The notes: a model not told the origin generated them from the sequence alone. DNA of 64,000 bases from Saccharofermentans sp. (GCA_024692235.1 JAILMW010000018.1:1-64000), one strand, 5' to 3'; shown: positions 52,074 through 62,237, counted from the stretch's first letter. Numbers and translations are program-made.

Positions 52074-52530
52074 GAATATCAACTACAGGCTGATGACTAT
52101 TGCTGACTACGAAGAGGCATATGCTCTCTGGATCTTATGCGGCAACGGTCTTAACGACAAAGATGACTCCCGAGAAGGCATAGCAAAATATCTTAGGCGC
52201 AACCCCTCTACGTCATTTGTTGCAACTTGTGACGGTAAGGTCGTTGGTGTAATATTATGTGGGCATGACGGAAGACGCGGGATCATCCATCATACATGTG
52301 TCGCTCCCGATATGAGAAGATACGGTATAGGCAAGAAACTCGTTGAATTGGCCGTCGATGCGCTTAAAGCTGAAGGTATCAATAAAGTATTCCTTGTCGC
52401 CTTCAAGAAGAATGACAGAGGGAATGCATTCTGGGAATCTCAAGGGTTTAAGATCCGCGAGGACTTAAATTACAGAGATAAAGCTTTAACAGAAATGATC
52501 AGGATAGATCCTGACTATACTAAGGAGTAA
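52063..52530 (+). CDS. GNAT-family acetyltransferase
   Basis: About 155 residues, a single GNAT domain: FVATCDGKVVGVILCGHDGRR, the V-x-x-x-x-R-x-x-G-I-G acetyl-CoA motif in APDMRRYGIGKKLV, and KNDRGNAFWESQGF. ATG 52063 overlaps the preceding stop by 11 bp, so translation is coupled; the longer frame from 52009 runs deep into the neighbour without a site. The substrate is unknown. Confidence 0.83.
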   Translation: MVNKNINYRLMTIADYEEAYALWILCGNGLNDKDDSREGIAKYLRRNPSTSFVATCDGKVVGVILCGHDGRRGIIHHTCVAPDMRRYGIGKKLVELAVDALKAEGINKVFLVAFKKNDRGNAFWESQGFKIREDLNYRDKALTEMIRIDPDYTKE

Positions 52531-52535
52531 TACAT

Positions 52536-53897
52536 ATGGCAAAGAAAATGTGGGCCGGCCGCTTCGAGAAAGCAACCGACAAGGCAGTAAATGATTATAA
52601 TTCTTCTCTTCCCTTCGACTGCAAGATGTATGCGCAGGATATCGAAGGTTCTGTTGCTCACTCGGCTATGCTGGCACGTCAGGGCATCATCTCTCAGGAG
52701 GATGCAGATGCCATAAGAGAAGGCCTTCTTTCCATAAAGGCTGATATTGAGAGCGGAAAGCTTACTTTCGATTCTGATGCCGAAGATATCCATATGTTCA
52801 TAGAAGAAGAGCTTACTTCACGTATCGGCGATGCAGGTAAGAGACTTCATACGGGTCGTTCACGTAATGACCAGGTTGCTCTCGATCAGAGACTCTATCT
52901 TGTTGACGAAGCTATCGAAGTAACAGATCTTCTCGATGAGCTTATCGATACCATCGTAGATATCGCCAAGGAGCACCTTACAACATATATGCCGGGCTAT
53001 ACTCACCTTCAGAGAGCTCAGCCCATCACATACGCTCATTATCTTACCGCTTATATCGAGATGTTCCTTCGTGACCGTGACAGGATCGAAGCGGCAGCAC
53101 AGAGAGCTAACATCTCTCCTCTCGGATCCGGCGCTCTTGCAGGAACGACTTATCCTCTTGATCGTGAGTCCGTAGCTGAAGCACTCGGTATGTCTGATGT
53201 TACTCACTGTTCTCTTGACGGTGTTGCTGACAGAGATTTTGCTATCGAGTTTGCTTCTGCTATCTCCATCCTTATGATGCACCTCTCCCGTATGTCCGAA
53301 GAGATAATCCTCTACGCTTCTCAGGAATTTAAGTTCTATGAGCTCGATGATGCTTATTCTACAGGATCTTCCATGATGCCTCAGAAGAAGAATCCCGATG
53401 TAGCAGAGCTTACAAGAGGTAAGACAGGACGCGTATACGGCGATCTTATATCTCTTCTAGTCATCATGAAGGGACTTCCTCTTACATATAATAAGGATAT
53501 GCAGGAAGTTCAGGAGTCCATGTTTGATGTTATCGAGACAATTAAGGGCGTACTTCCTCCCTTCACCGGCATGATAAAGACGATGACTATCCGCAAGGAT
53601 AAGATGGAAGCCGCTGCACTCGGCGGATTTACAAATGCTACTGACCTTGCCGATTATCTTGTAAGAAAGGGTATCCCCTTCAGATCTACTCATGAGATCT
53701 CAGGTAAGCTCGTTCATTACTGCATCGAGAATAATACGACTCTTGAGAAGCTCTCACTTGATGAATTCAAGAAGTTCTCCGACCTTATAGAAGAGGATGT
53801 TTATGATGCCATCTCCCTTGAGACATGCGTTAACAAGAGAACTATTACTGGTGCTCCCGCTCCTGAGACAGTTAAGAAATATCTCGAGAGCTTATAA
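52536..53897 (+). CDS. argH: Argininosuccinate lyase
   Basis: Splits argininosuccinate to arginine and fumarate. 453 residues with the superfamily signature GSSMMPQKKNPD near residue 275, TGRSRNDQVALD near 110 and THLQRAQPIT near 155. AAGGAG precedes ATG 52536, 5 nt after the GNAT stop. Last gene of the arg operon. Confidence 0.97.
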   Translation: MAKKMWAGRFEKATDKAVNDYNSSLPFDCKMYAQDIEGSVAHSAMLARQGIISQEDADAIREGLLSIKADIESGKLTFDSDAEDIHMFIEEELTSRIGDAGKRLHTGRSRNDQVALDQRLYLVDEAIEVTDLLDELIDTIVDIAKEHLTTYMPGYTHLQRAQPITYAHYLTAYIEMFLRDRDRIEAAAQRANISPLGSGALAGTTYPLDRESVAEALGMSDVTHCSLDGVADRDFAIEFASAISILMMHLSRMSEEIILYASQEFKFYELDDAYSTGSSMMPQKKNPDVAELTRGKTGRVYGDLISLLVIMKGLPLTYNKDMQEVQESMFDVIETIKGVLPPFTGMIKTMTIRKDKMEAAALGGFTNATDLADYLVRKGIPFRSTHEISGKLVHYCIENNTTLEKLSLDEFKKFSDLIEEDVYDAISLETCVNKRTITGAPAPETVKKYLESL

Positions 53898-53919
53898 GAG
53901 TTATAAAGTTCAGAAAACA

Positions 53920-53948
53920 AAAGAGCGGAACATATTGTTCCGCTCTTT
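53920..53948. terminator. Bidirectional terminator after argH
   Basis: AAAGAGCGGAACA and TGTTCCGCTCTTT pair over 13 bp around TAT, with T and A runs outside; it serves argH and the convergent gene. Confidence 0.92.
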
Positions 53949-53951
53949 TTA

Positions 53952-54767
53952 TCACTTTATATTCGTATACTCAACATCAAGAGATATAAGACCTTTAGCC
54001 ATCCTTATATAATCCTCTTTAATAGACTCTGCTTCCAGTATCTTACGATCATATTCTTCTTCCAAAGATATGATCTTCTTATTATGAGGTTCGATCTCGG
54101 AATCTATAAGTTCATTTCTGATCTCTTTTCTCACAATGTAGATAACGGCTGCAAGAAGAGGTATAAGTAATGAAACTATAAGGAACCAGCTCCCGATGAA
54201 TACAGTTCCCGCAATGATACAAAGGATATAAACAACTGCCGAGATATCAAAATAAGAGATACCTGCACCTGAGCTTTGAGACCGAAGACCTCTGACGACA
54301 TCCGACAGATTCCTATCGTTAGACTTCCTGGTATCAAGAAGTGACTGACGGATCTTATCCTCATATGATTTCTGTGCTTCAAGCTTTTTAAGCTCATCTT
54401 TGACCTTCCTGTATTCGTTCTTGATACGAAGAAGATCCACGATCTTAAGAAAATATAGTCTATGTTCCGGGAGACAACTATTCAGGGCATGAGCAAGAGA
54501 AGGCGTGTACTCCTTGATCGAGACTTTACTCATATGAAGTATCGGATGTATCGACTTCCATTCGTTGTCACAGAGTATGAGACCCTTAAGAGCTTCAAAG
54601 TCATGAGGGTACTTCTCCAGGATATACTCAAAAGCTTCCCTCGCAGCAGAATACTCTCCTTTAAAGAGAGAATTCTGTGCAGACTCGAGCACATTATCCT
54701 CCGTAAAATAACCGAAGTCATAAGAGATACCGAACTTCTTACGTTCTTGAGACTTTATCGTTGACAT
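53952..54767 (-). CDS. Unknown membrane protein with TPR-like and coiled-coil parts
   Basis: 271 residues. One TPR-like helix pair (FKGEYSAAREAFEYILEKYP) is near residue 35-60, a charged coiled coil near 115-150, two hydrophobic segments near 172-212 (VVYILCIIAGTVFIGSWFLI, then VSLLIPLLAAVIYIV), and a charged C-terminal coiled coil. No family recognised. It has its own extended -10 promoter and a strong GGGGGG ribosome site. Confidence 0.7.
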   Translation of the reverse strand: MSTIKSQERKKFGISYDFGYFTEDNVLESAQNSLFKGEYSAAREAFEYILEKYPHDFEALKGLILCDNEWKSIHPILHMSKVSIKEYTPSLAHALNSCLPEHRLYFLKIVDLLRIKNEYRKVKDELKKLEAQKSYEDKIRQSLLDTRKSNDRNLSDVVRGLRSQSSGAGISYFDISAVVYILCIIAGTVFIGSWFLIVSLLIPLLAAVIYIVRKEIRNELIDSEIEPHNKKIISLEEEYDRKILEAESIKEDYIRMAKGLISLDVEYTNIK

Positions 54768-54791
54768 AGCCCATACCCCCCGTATGAGCTC

Positions 54792-54800
54792 ATTATATCA
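54792..54800 (-). promoter_or_regulatory. Extended -10 promoter of the TPR-like membrane gene
   Basis: Minus-strand TGATATAAT (TATAAT at 54792-54797), 24 bp before ATG 54767. Confidence 0.55.
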
Positions 54801-54838
54801 AATATATCAGAGAATTAAAGCCCAAAATGTAACACTCG

Positions 54839-56149
54839 TTACCTTTCCATCTTCCAAATAGCCGAAGAATAAGGAGGAAGATGGGAACCGCCACCGAAGT
54901 CGTGGGCATTGCCGGTAAGAAGATCGACGGCCTGACCGCATCCTGCATCGAAGTGTGCGGTATACTCATGGTCAGCCATATTAATAGCGACAAGTACCCT
55001 CTCTCCGTCACAGCATCTCTCGAAGATGCACTGATGATTTGTAAGGACTATAGATCTCAGGCTGCCGTAATTAAGCGCCTTGGAGTTACGCTTGATCTCT
55101 GAAAGCTTTGCTATATGATCGGTAAGTTCATTCCACTCGGGCTTATCAAAACATGCCCTGAGAGCAGGATCTCCTTCTTCCTTTCGAGCCTTGGCTCCCC
55201 ATTCTGAACCGTAATATACACATGGGATACCCGGCATAGCAAATACCATCGTATAGATAAGCGGCAGATGCGCAGGGTTATTTATTATCGATGCTGCTCT
55301 TGTAACGTCGTGATTATCACAGAAAGAAAGAAGATGCGCTCCTCTTGCTACAGTCCAGTCCTCAGGGCCGAAGAGCCTTAAGAGAGAATGGATGATCTCG
55401 AACATATTACCGGAATTGAATGCCGAATGTATTCCCTTATAGCACTGATAGTTAGTAAGAGAATGAAGATGCATCTCATTAAGCATCCTTCCGTATTCAC
55501 CGTGAAGGACTTCGCCAAGAAGGAAGAATTCAGCTTTCTTACTGTCCGTGAACTCACGAAGACGCCTTAAGAACTCGTGATCAAGGCAATATGCAACATC
55601 AAGCCTTAATCCGTCTATATCGAAGAAATCTATCCAGTAATTCACTTTATCCAGGATATGATCGATAACTGCGGGATTACGAAGATTGAGCTTTACAAGA
55701 TCGTAGTTACCTTCCCAGCCTTCATACCAGAAATCGTCGTTATAGTTGGAATTACCGTCAAAGGATATATGGAACCAGTCCTTATACGGAGAGTCCCACT
55801 TTTTCTCCTGCACATCGCGAAAAGCCCAAAATCCCCTGCCGACGTGATTAAATACGCCGTCAAGGACTACCTTGATCCCTTCCTTATGAAGAGCCTTTAC
55901 GACCTTCTTAAAGTCATCATTAGTACCTAGCCTTGTATCAATAAGGCCGTAATCTCTGGTGTTATATCCGTGAGTATCAGATTCGAATACGGGTGAGAAA
56001 TATATCGCATTGATATTAAGCTTCTTAAGGTGAGGGATCCAATCCAATACCTTAAGTATCCTATGTTCGGGAACACCGTCGTTCTCAAAGGGCGCACCGC
56101 AAAAGCCCAAAGGATAGATCTGATAAAATACTGCCTCTTCAAACCACAT
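54839..56149 (-). CDS. GH13 alpha-amylase-family glycosidase
   Basis: About 436 residues without a signal peptide, so cytoplasmic. All four GH13 regions are present: DGVFNHVG, GLRLDVAYCLD (nucleophile Asp), FLLGEVLHG (acid/base Glu) and FCDNHDVTR (transition-state Asp). Likely cleaves maltodextrins, cyclodextrins or similar alpha-glucans imported by the cell, as in neopullulanase-like enzymes, though it lacks the usual N-terminal CBM34. ATG 56149 follows GGAGG; the longer frame from 56257 has no site. Confidence 0.9.
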   Translation of the reverse strand: MWFEEAVFYQIYPLGFCGAPFENDGVPEHRILKVLDWIPHLKKLNINAIYFSPVFESDTHGYNTRDYGLIDTRLGTNDDFKKVVKALHKEGIKVVLDGVFNHVGRGFWAFRDVQEKKWDSPYKDWFHISFDGNSNYNDDFWYEGWEGNYDLVKLNLRNPAVIDHILDKVNYWIDFFDIDGLRLDVAYCLDHEFLRRLREFTDSKKAEFFLLGEVLHGEYGRMLNEMHLHSLTNYQCYKGIHSAFNSGNMFEIIHSLLRLFGPEDWTVARGAHLLSFCDNHDVTRAASIINNPAHLPLIYTMVFAMPGIPCVYYGSEWGAKARKEEGDPALRACFDKPEWNELTDHIAKLSEIKRNSKALNYGSLRSIVLTNHQCIFERCCDGERVLVAINMADHEYTAHFDAGCGQAVDLLTGNAHDFGGGSHLPPYSSAIWKMER

Positions 56150-56169
56150 ACGATAACCTCCGCAATATC

Positions 56170-56841
56170 CTAAGAATTGATCGTTCTCTCGACCTTTGAT
56201 CTTGATATTATTATTCCCGTAAACGCTATAAAGAATATGATACCGCAGACAATACAACCGCTTATAAGGGCGATCTGATATATATCAAATGAACGAGTTC
56301 TGCCTGACCTTCCGATTATGGCCGACTCCAGAACAAGAAGTGATACCAGCGAATCGGCATGTCCTATCTTACGAAGAAGAACGGTTGTGATGGAGTTTGC
56401 CTTTCGTGCACGGAAAAGATTTATGACGGAAGCAGTAACTTTATACAGAGTATAAAAACCCACTACGTATATGACTATTCCGGGATAGCTCTTCCAGATA
56501 TTATTATCAAGAAGGAAGTATATGGCTCCTGCCAGCATGATGTCCAAAAGCAAAAGGAGCCTGTGGGTAGAGCGATAAAGCTTAAGGTATGCTTTCGACT
56601 TATCCTTGGAGAATAAGACCTTCGCACTTCTGGCAAGTACATCGATGCGCATCAGTGTAAGCATCACATAGTATATGCACATGATGATATTCCAAAGTGA
56701 CAGCATCCAGACACCTATAAGGAAATTAAATCCTATAAAGAAAAGGTCCAGAATAAGTGACGGTATCGTAGATAGAACGGTAGCTCGTCTGAAATCGCTC
56801 TTAAATAGGAATCTCTTGGCTTTATCCTTCCTGTTTTCCAT
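56170..56841 (-). CDS. Unknown multi-pass membrane protein
   Basis: 223 residues with about six hydrophobic segments and short basic loops (KDKAKRF at the start, RSTHR, RARKAN). No motif recognised. It stands between the 334-residue membrane protein and the GH13 gene with gaps of 8 and 20 bp, so is probably cotranscribed. Confidence 0.7.
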   Translation of the reverse strand: MENRKDKAKRFLFKSDFRRATVLSTIPSLILDLFFIGFNFLIGVWMLSLWNIIMCIYYVMLTLMRIDVLARSAKVLFSKDKSKAYLKLYRSTHRLLLLLDIMLAGAIYFLLDNNIWKSYPGIVIYVVGFYTLYKVTASVINLFRARKANSITTVLLRKIGHADSLVSLLVLESAIIGRSGRTRSFDIYQIALISGCIVCGIIFFIAFTGIIISRSKVERTINS

Positions 56842-56849
56842 ACCTGTAT

Positions 56850-57854
56850 TCAGTTAAGAGAAGCCATGAAGCTGATATTTCTCTGAAGACACCAGAGCTT
56901 TATGTTGTTATAAAGGCTGGGATAATCAGGATAAGACATAGCTTCGTCAGTCTTCTTAAGCCTTGCAAAGTTATAAGAAGCAACTGACTTATCGTTAGTC
57001 GTAATAAGAAGCACCCTGTCCTTCGTATCATATGAAGGAGGTGTCATAACTACCTTGATAGTGCGCTCAGAAGGAAATGTTCTTCCGTCAACTGCCAGAG
57101 TGTAATTATCCAAAGTGATCTTCTCAGGGACCTGATCTCTGAACTTATTAAAGAGCTTGACTCTTATCGCTATGACCGCTCCTACTATAAGAGCAGTTAT
57201 AAGACAGACGATGATCATCGTGAGAATGGTATCCTTGAGGGTCGTGATAAATAAGAGCTCCAGGATAACAGCTGCAACAGCGATTATTATATTTACGGTG
57301 ACTGCAGAGGATATATTCTTTGAGATTATAGTCTGCTTAGGGATCTCGAAGAGCTTCTCGGTATCAAAATAGTTCGCGACGGCCTCTGTCTTCTCTGCCT
57401 GCTCGAACTCATTCTTACTCAGATAAGCGATCATCTCATCGAACTGATCGGGCTTTAATGCGGAACAGTTGATCTGAATATTCCTATTCTCGGTTCCGGG
57501 AACATGTAATTTTACATATCTCGTAGTGCCGGTATAGACACCGTTTGTCGAATGCTTTATTACATTGGTACCGAGGAAATCCTCAAAGGAATAATGTGTC
57601 ACATTCTTACCGCTAATGTGATCTATACCATCTTCACAAAGCTTTAAGAATCTGTCTTTGTGAAGGAAATATACCAGTACTCCTATACCTGCCGACAGGA
57701 GTACAACGATGATCATGTTAATAAGCAAAGTTCCGTTGGGGATAGGCTCAAATAAGAACATATCCAATATAAAAAGACCAAATAGACTTCCTAATACGGC
57801 AACAGCGACGCTCTTGGTCCTGGTACCGTTCAACCTGTATGTTCTTTCCTCCAT
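56850..57854 (-). CDS. Membrane protein with two [2TM + PH-like] units
   Basis: 334 residues. Hydrophobic pairs at ~17-36/44-63 and ~187-206/210-230 are each followed by a soluble beta-rich part (FLKLCEDGIDHISGKNVTHY and EKITLDNYTLAVDGRTF), resembling YcxB-type bacterial PH-like domains. The architecture suggests internal duplication. Function unknown. GGGGGAG precedes ATG 57854; it begins 21 bp after the UPF0210 gene. Confidence 0.7.
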   Translation of the reverse strand: MEERTYRLNGTRTKSVAVAVLGSLFGLFILDMFLFEPIPNGTLLINMIIVVLLSAGIGVLVYFLHKDRFLKLCEDGIDHISGKNVTHYSFEDFLGTNVIKHSTNGVYTGTTRYVKLHVPGTENRNIQINCSALKPDQFDEMIAYLSKNEFEQAEKTEAVANYFDTEKLFEIPKQTIISKNISSAVTVNIIIAVAAVILELLFITTLKDTILTMIIVCLITALIVGAVIAIRVKLFNKFRDQVPEKITLDNYTLAVDGRTFPSERTIKVVMTPPSYDTKDRVLLITTNDKSVASYNFARLKKTDEAMSYPDYPSLYNNIKLWCLQRNISFMASLN

Positions 57855-57875
57855 AACATCTCCCCCGGGAATATA

Positions 57876-59234
57876 TCAGTTTCTCATACTGTGGATAGGA
57901 GCAGGAATACGTCCGCCTCTGTGGATAAAGTCAGCACATGAAGCATTATTTACGGCCATGATAGGAGCCATACCGAGAAGTCCGCCGAACTCGACCTCAT
58001 CACCTACTCCCTTACCGGGAACGGGGATGATCCTGACAGCAGTTGTCTTATTATTGAAAGTCCCGAGAGCCATCTCATCGGCGATGATACCGGAGATCGT
58101 CTCTGCAGTAGTGTCACCGGGAATAGCGATCATATCAAGCCCTACGGAACATACGCATGTCATAGCTTCGAGCTTCTCGAGCTTCAATCCGCCTGTTCTT
58201 GCAGCAGCGATCATACCCTCATCCTCAGATACGGGAATAAATGCACCGGAAAGACCGCCAACGAAGGAAGAAGCCATCGTACCGCCCTTCTTGACTGCGT
58301 CATTAAGCATTGCAAGTGCAGCTGTTGTTCCCCATGTTCCGCACTCTTCAAGACCGAACTCTTCGAGAAGTCTTGCTACGGAGTCACCTACTGCAGGTGT
58401 GGGAGCAAGGGAAAGATCGATGATACCGAAGGGTACGCCGAGTCTCTCGGATGCTTCTCTTGCAACGAGCTCACCTACACGAGTGATCTTGAATGCCGCC
58501 TTCTTGATAGTCTCGGCAACAGTACCGAGATCTGCGCCCTTAACTTCTTCAAGAGCGTGCTTTACAACACCGGGGCCGGAGATTCCTACGTTGATAACAC
58601 ACTCGGGCTCACCTACACCTAAGAAAGCACCTGCCATGAATGGGTTATCTTCGGGAGCATTGGCGAATACAACGAGCTTGGCACAACCTAAAGCATCTCT
58701 GTCCTTAGTAGCTTCAGCAGTTCTTTTGATGATCCGGCCCATATCACGAACGGCATCCATGTTGATACCTGTTCTTGTAGATGCGAGATTAACGGAAGAA
58801 CATACGAACTCGGTCTCTGCAAGAGCATTGGGGATAGAGTCGAGAAGGACCTTATCGGAATTCGTATATCCCTTCTGTACCATAGCGGAGAATCCGCCTA
58901 CGAAGTTAACTCCGCACGTCTTGGCTGCTCTGTCCAAAGCCTTGGCAAAAGGAGTATAGTCCTTGGCACCGCAAGCAGCGGCAACGATGGAGATGGGAGT
59001 AACAGATATCCTCTTATGGATGATCGGTACACCGTACTTCTTGCTTATGGCTTCACCTGTTGCAACAAGGTTGCCTGCATAACGGCAGATCTTGTTGTAG
59101 ATCTTATCGCAAGACTCCTCTATTGAAGAAGCTGCGCAATCCATAAGGGAAATACCCATTGTTATTGTCCTGATGTCCAAATGCTGCTCATTGAACATCT
59201 TCATTGTCTCTAATATCTCAAAATCGGTAATCAT
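57876..59234 (-). CDS. UPF0210 (DUF711/PFL-like) protein
   Basis: 452 residues of the UPF0210 family, sometimes labelled PFL-family from a distant likeness to glycyl radical enzymes. Marks are [44 protein letters not shown] and [18 protein letters not shown]. No reaction is established. It forms a strongly conserved pair with the ACT-domain gene 20 bp upstream. Confidence 0.9.
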   Translation of the reverse strand: MITDFEILETMKMFNEQHLDIRTITMGISLMDCAASSIEESCDKIYNKICRYAGNLVATGEAISKKYGVPIIHKRISVTPISIVAAACGAKDYTPFAKALDRAAKTCGVNFVGGFSAMVQKGYTNSDKVLLDSIPNALAETEFVCSSVNLASTRTGINMDAVRDMGRIIKRTAEATKDRDALGCAKLVVFANAPEDNPFMAGAFLGVGEPECVINVGISGPGVVKHALEEVKGADLGTVAETIKKAAFKITRVGELVAREASERLGVPFGIIDLSLAPTPAVGDSVARLLEEFGLEECGTWGTTAALAMLNDAVKKGGTMASSFVGGLSGAFIPVSEDEGMIAAARTGGLKLEKLEAMTCVCSVGLDMIAIPGDTTAETISGIIADEMALGTFNNKTTAVRIIPVPGKGVGDEVEFGGLLGMAPIMAVNNASCADFIHRGGRIPAPIHSMRN

Positions 59235-59254
59235 CGATAAACTCCTTCAAAAGA

Positions 59255-59539
59255 TCAGATTCTGTGCATCTTATCGAAAAGATCCGTATGCTGGATAGTG
59301 ATGGTAACACCAAGCTCCTCACCTAATGCATTGAGCTTCTCGACAATATCAGATTCCTCGATCTTATGATCCTTAAGATCAACGAGCATGATCATCGTGA
59401 AGATATCATCAAGGATAGTCTGAGAGATATCATTGATATTGATCTTATTTTCAGCCAAGAGAGTTGAAACCTTGGCAATGATGCCTACTTTATCTTTACC
59501 TAATACGGAAATAACCGCTGTATTCTTACCGCCTGTCAT
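59255..59539 (-). CDS. ACT-domain protein, UPF0237
   Basis: About 94 residues, a single ACT domain: AVISVLGKDKVGIIAKVSTL and ININDISQTILDD. ACT domains bind amino acids or similar ligands, so it may sense a ligand for its partner UPF0210. ATG 59539 is used, 8 nt after AGAGG; a GTG at 59548 overlaps that ribosome site. Confidence 0.9.
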   Translation of the reverse strand: MTGGKNTAVISVLGKDKVGIIAKVSTLLAENKININDISQTILDDIFTMIMLVDLKDHKIEESDIVEKLNALGEELGVTITIQHTDLFDKMHRI

Positions 59540-59569
59540 ACTAATCACCTCTGTTGTTTATTACGTGAA

Positions 59570-61090
59570 CTAGTTTAACATACTTTGAGCTACACGATTA
59601 GCACATTTTATGCCGTCGATAGCCGAACTCATTATGCCTCCTGCATAACCTGCACCCTCTCCCGAAGGATATATTCCCTTTACGAAGATGCTCTCATAAG
59701 TTTCTTTGTCGCGAGGTATCCTTACAGGCGAAGAAGATCTGGTCTCAGGTGCAGTCAAAACAGCGCTCTCAGAGTCAAATCCGCGGATCTTTCTTCCCAT
59801 AAGCCTGATGCCGTCGACCAAAGTGTCGACCTGCTCACCGGTAAATATCTCCAGCATATTGCAGGAAGCGGTTCCCGGAAGATAAGTAGGCTTTACTGAG
59901 GATGCATTTCGAGTATTCTTACAAAGTTCTCCGTAAGTAACACAAGGTGCAAGTCCGCTTCTTCCCGTCACTTCAAAAGCTTTTCGCTCAAGATCATCCT
60001 GATACTCCATACCGTATAAAGGATCATCGCTGTAACGCGACGGATCATACGGGATAAGAAGTGCAGCATTGGAGTTATCGCCGTCTCTTCTGCTGTAGCT
60101 CATACCGTTAGTAACGATAGTGTCTTTTACAGAAGCAGAAGGAACTACTTCGCCGCCGGGGCACATGCAGAAAGTATAAAGCTTTAAGCCCGTATTAGTA
60201 TCAACGGCAAGCTTGTAGTTGGCTGCGCAGATATTCTTATATAAAGCTGTATCAAAGCCGTACATGGACTTATCTATATCTTCTCTTAAGTGCTCGATAC
60301 GAACACCTACGGAGAAGGGTTTACTCGTAAGTCCGAGGACATCTTTAAGGCTTCTGAAGACCTTCCTGCTGCTGTTACCTACGGCCAAGATCACATTTCG
60401 GGTATTATATGTCGCTTTATCCGTATTAACCGCGCAGACTCTGCCCTCACGATCCTGCTCAAAGCCGATAAATTCCTCTTCGAAATGCACTTCACCGCCA
60501 AGAGATATGATCTCTTCCCTTATGCCCCTTACTACAGATACAAGCTTATCCGTACCTACGTGAGGATGAGAATCGTATAAGATCTCCTCTGAAGCGCCGT
60601 ACTTTACCATCTTCTCTCCGATATATGCCTTAAGACCCGAAGATACGCCTGTATAAAGCTTTCCGTCAGAGAAAGTACCTGCACCGCCTTCGCCGAACTG
60701 TATGTTGGAAGAAGGATCTAATGTAGCATCCTTCTTATACGTTGCTACGTCTATAGTTCTGTCTTCTACCTTACGTCCCTTCTCGATGATAACAGGATCA
60801 AGCCCGTAGGAAGCCAAAACAAGACCTGCATACATTCCTGCGGGACCGAAGCCGACGATAACGGGCCTGTCCTTGATAAAAGTCTTACCCTTAAAAGGAA
60901 GAGCAAGAGACTCTGAATCATCCTTACTATCTTCTTCCACTCGGTAGATGATCTTTATATTGTCCTTATACCTGGCGTCTATAAAGCGCTTAACTATCTT
61001 AATATCTGACCTTTTTGCTTTCTTAAGAACGATGGCGGAAGGATCTTCAACATTACCGATCTGCTCGGGATTAAATACGAATTCCTTCAT
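59570..61090 (-). CDS. Uncharacterised FAD-dependent dehydrogenase (COG2509 type)
   Basis: 506 residues. A short N-terminal domain (LKKAKRSDIKIVKRFIDAR) precedes the FAD-binding VIVGFGPAGMYAGLVLAS; FGEGGAGTFSDGKLYTG and CMCPGGEVVPSA are hallmarks of the COG2509 group. The EGAGYAGGIMSSAIDG end motif closes the flavin site. Substrate unknown. It is 2 bp downstream of the next flavoprotein gene. Confidence 0.87.
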   Translation of the reverse strand: MKEFVFNPEQIGNVEDPSAIVLKKAKRSDIKIVKRFIDARYKDNIKIIYRVEEDSKDDSESLALPFKGKTFIKDRPVIVGFGPAGMYAGLVLASYGLDPVIIEKGRKVEDRTIDVATYKKDATLDPSSNIQFGEGGAGTFSDGKLYTGVSSGLKAYIGEKMVKYGASEEILYDSHPHVGTDKLVSVVRGIREEIISLGGEVHFEEEFIGFEQDREGRVCAVNTDKATYNTRNVILAVGNSSRKVFRSLKDVLGLTSKPFSVGVRIEHLREDIDKSMYGFDTALYKNICAANYKLAVDTNTGLKLYTFCMCPGGEVVPSASVKDTIVTNGMSYSRRDGDNSNAALLIPYDPSRYSDDPLYGMEYQDDLERKAFEVTGRSGLAPCVTYGELCKNTRNASSVKPTYLPGTASCNMLEIFTGEQVDTLVDGIRLMGRKIRGFDSESAVLTAPETRSSSPVRIPRDKETYESIFVKGIYPSGEGAGYAGGIMSSAIDGIKCANRVAQSMLN

Positions 61091-61091
61091 C

Positions 61092-62237
61092 TCAGCTTAA
61101 CCTCACGGCTATATCGTCAGCTGCTGCAAAAGCAGAGCTCCAGGCCCACTGAAGGTTATAGCCGCCACAGGGGCCGTCAACATTAACGGCCTCACCTATA
61201 ACGTAGATATCTTCATGCTCCTTGATGCTGAGTGAATCATTTAATCTGCCGAGCTTAAGACCACCGTATGTAACCTGAGCATGCTCAAAGTCACGTGTAC
61301 CCGTAATACTTATCTTAAAATCCTTCATAAGACCGGCGATATCTCTACCTCTTGAAGTTATGACTTCGCAGATCTCCTTGGGAAGAATTCCTGAAAGTCT
61401 TGAAGAGATATCTTTACCGTCTGTGATGCGCCTTTTTACTTCTTCTGCAAGCGTATCCTTATCGTGTTCAGGTACGAGATCAGCGGATACATAACAGGAC
61501 TTAATGCCCTTGGCTATATATCTGTCATAGATACGGGATAATTGCATAGTGCAGATGCCGGAGATACCATAATCGGTAAAAAGAAGCTCTCCCTGTTCTT
61601 CAGCAACCTTTTCCTTATTGATATAAAGGCTTAAGACAGCGTTAAGTCTCATGCCGCTTAAAGGCCTGATATCCCTGTCAGATGAATTGAACTGAACAAG
61701 AGAAGGTCTTACGTCACAAAAGGCAGTCTTATCCTTAACTATAGAATTGATAAGCTTATAGGAATTACCGTCACTTCCGCTTACGGGCATCGCCATTCCG
61801 CCTGAAGCAATGACGGTATACTTAGCTTTATCATCAAGTTTATCTACAAAAGAGCCGGTTGTTATCTTAACACCATGGTCTTCGATATAACTTCTTAAAG
61901 CATCTAGAACAGTGCTGCTCTTAAAAGTCCTGGGATAGATAAGATCATCCCTGGAAGAAAGCATTACATTAAGAGTCTTCTCAAAGAAATCTGCAGTGGG
62001 TTCGAATCCGTATGCGCCTAAGATATCCGCAAGCTTATAGGGATCGTCAGTATTGTATTCTTCAGGTCTTACAGAAGAGTTAGAAAGATTACATCTGCCG
62101 TTACCAGTAGCAAGAAGTTTCTTTCCCGGCCTGTCGTTACGTTCAAATACCGCAATATCAGTTATGCCCGCAGATATAAGTCTACAGGCACACATAAGAC
62201 CGGACGCACCGGCACCGATGATTGCTACATCAAGCAT
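61092..62237 (-). CDS. Flavoprotein of the HI0933/YhiN family (COG2081)
   Basis: 381 residues. The FAD-binding AIIGAGASGLMCACRL at the N-terminus, KKLLATGNGRCNLSN and the C-terminal VNVDGPCGGYNLQWAWSSA are family hallmarks. Some members (BaiN) act in bile acid reduction, but most are uncharacterised, so no symbol is given. It shares one base with the upstream CYTH gene. Confidence 0.88.
   Translation of the reverse strand: MLDVAIIGAGASGLMCACRLISAGITDIAVFERNDRPGKKLLATGNGRCNLSNSSVRPEEYNTDDPYKLADILGAYGFEPTADFFEKTLNVMLSSRDDLIYPRTFKSSTVLDALRSYIEDHGVKITTGSFVDKLDDKAKYTVIASGGMAMPVSGSDGNSYKLINSIVKDKTAFCDVRPSLVQFNSSDRDIRPLSGMRLNAVLSLYINKEKVAEEQGELLFTDYGISGICTMQLSRIYDRYIAKGIKSCYVSADLVPEHDKDTLAEEVKRRITDGKDISSRLSGILPKEICEVITSRGRDIAGLMKDFKISITGTRDFEHAQVTYGGLKLGRLNDSLSIKEHEDIYVIGEAVNVDGPCGGYNLQWAWSSAFAAADDIAVRLS

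Noticed and set aside
57709..58959. 416-codon open frame on the plus strand
   Set aside because: It is antisense to the well-conserved UPF0210 gene and mirrors its codon use; its translation is rich in Ser, Pro and Thr and lacks a recognisable fold or a ribosome site.
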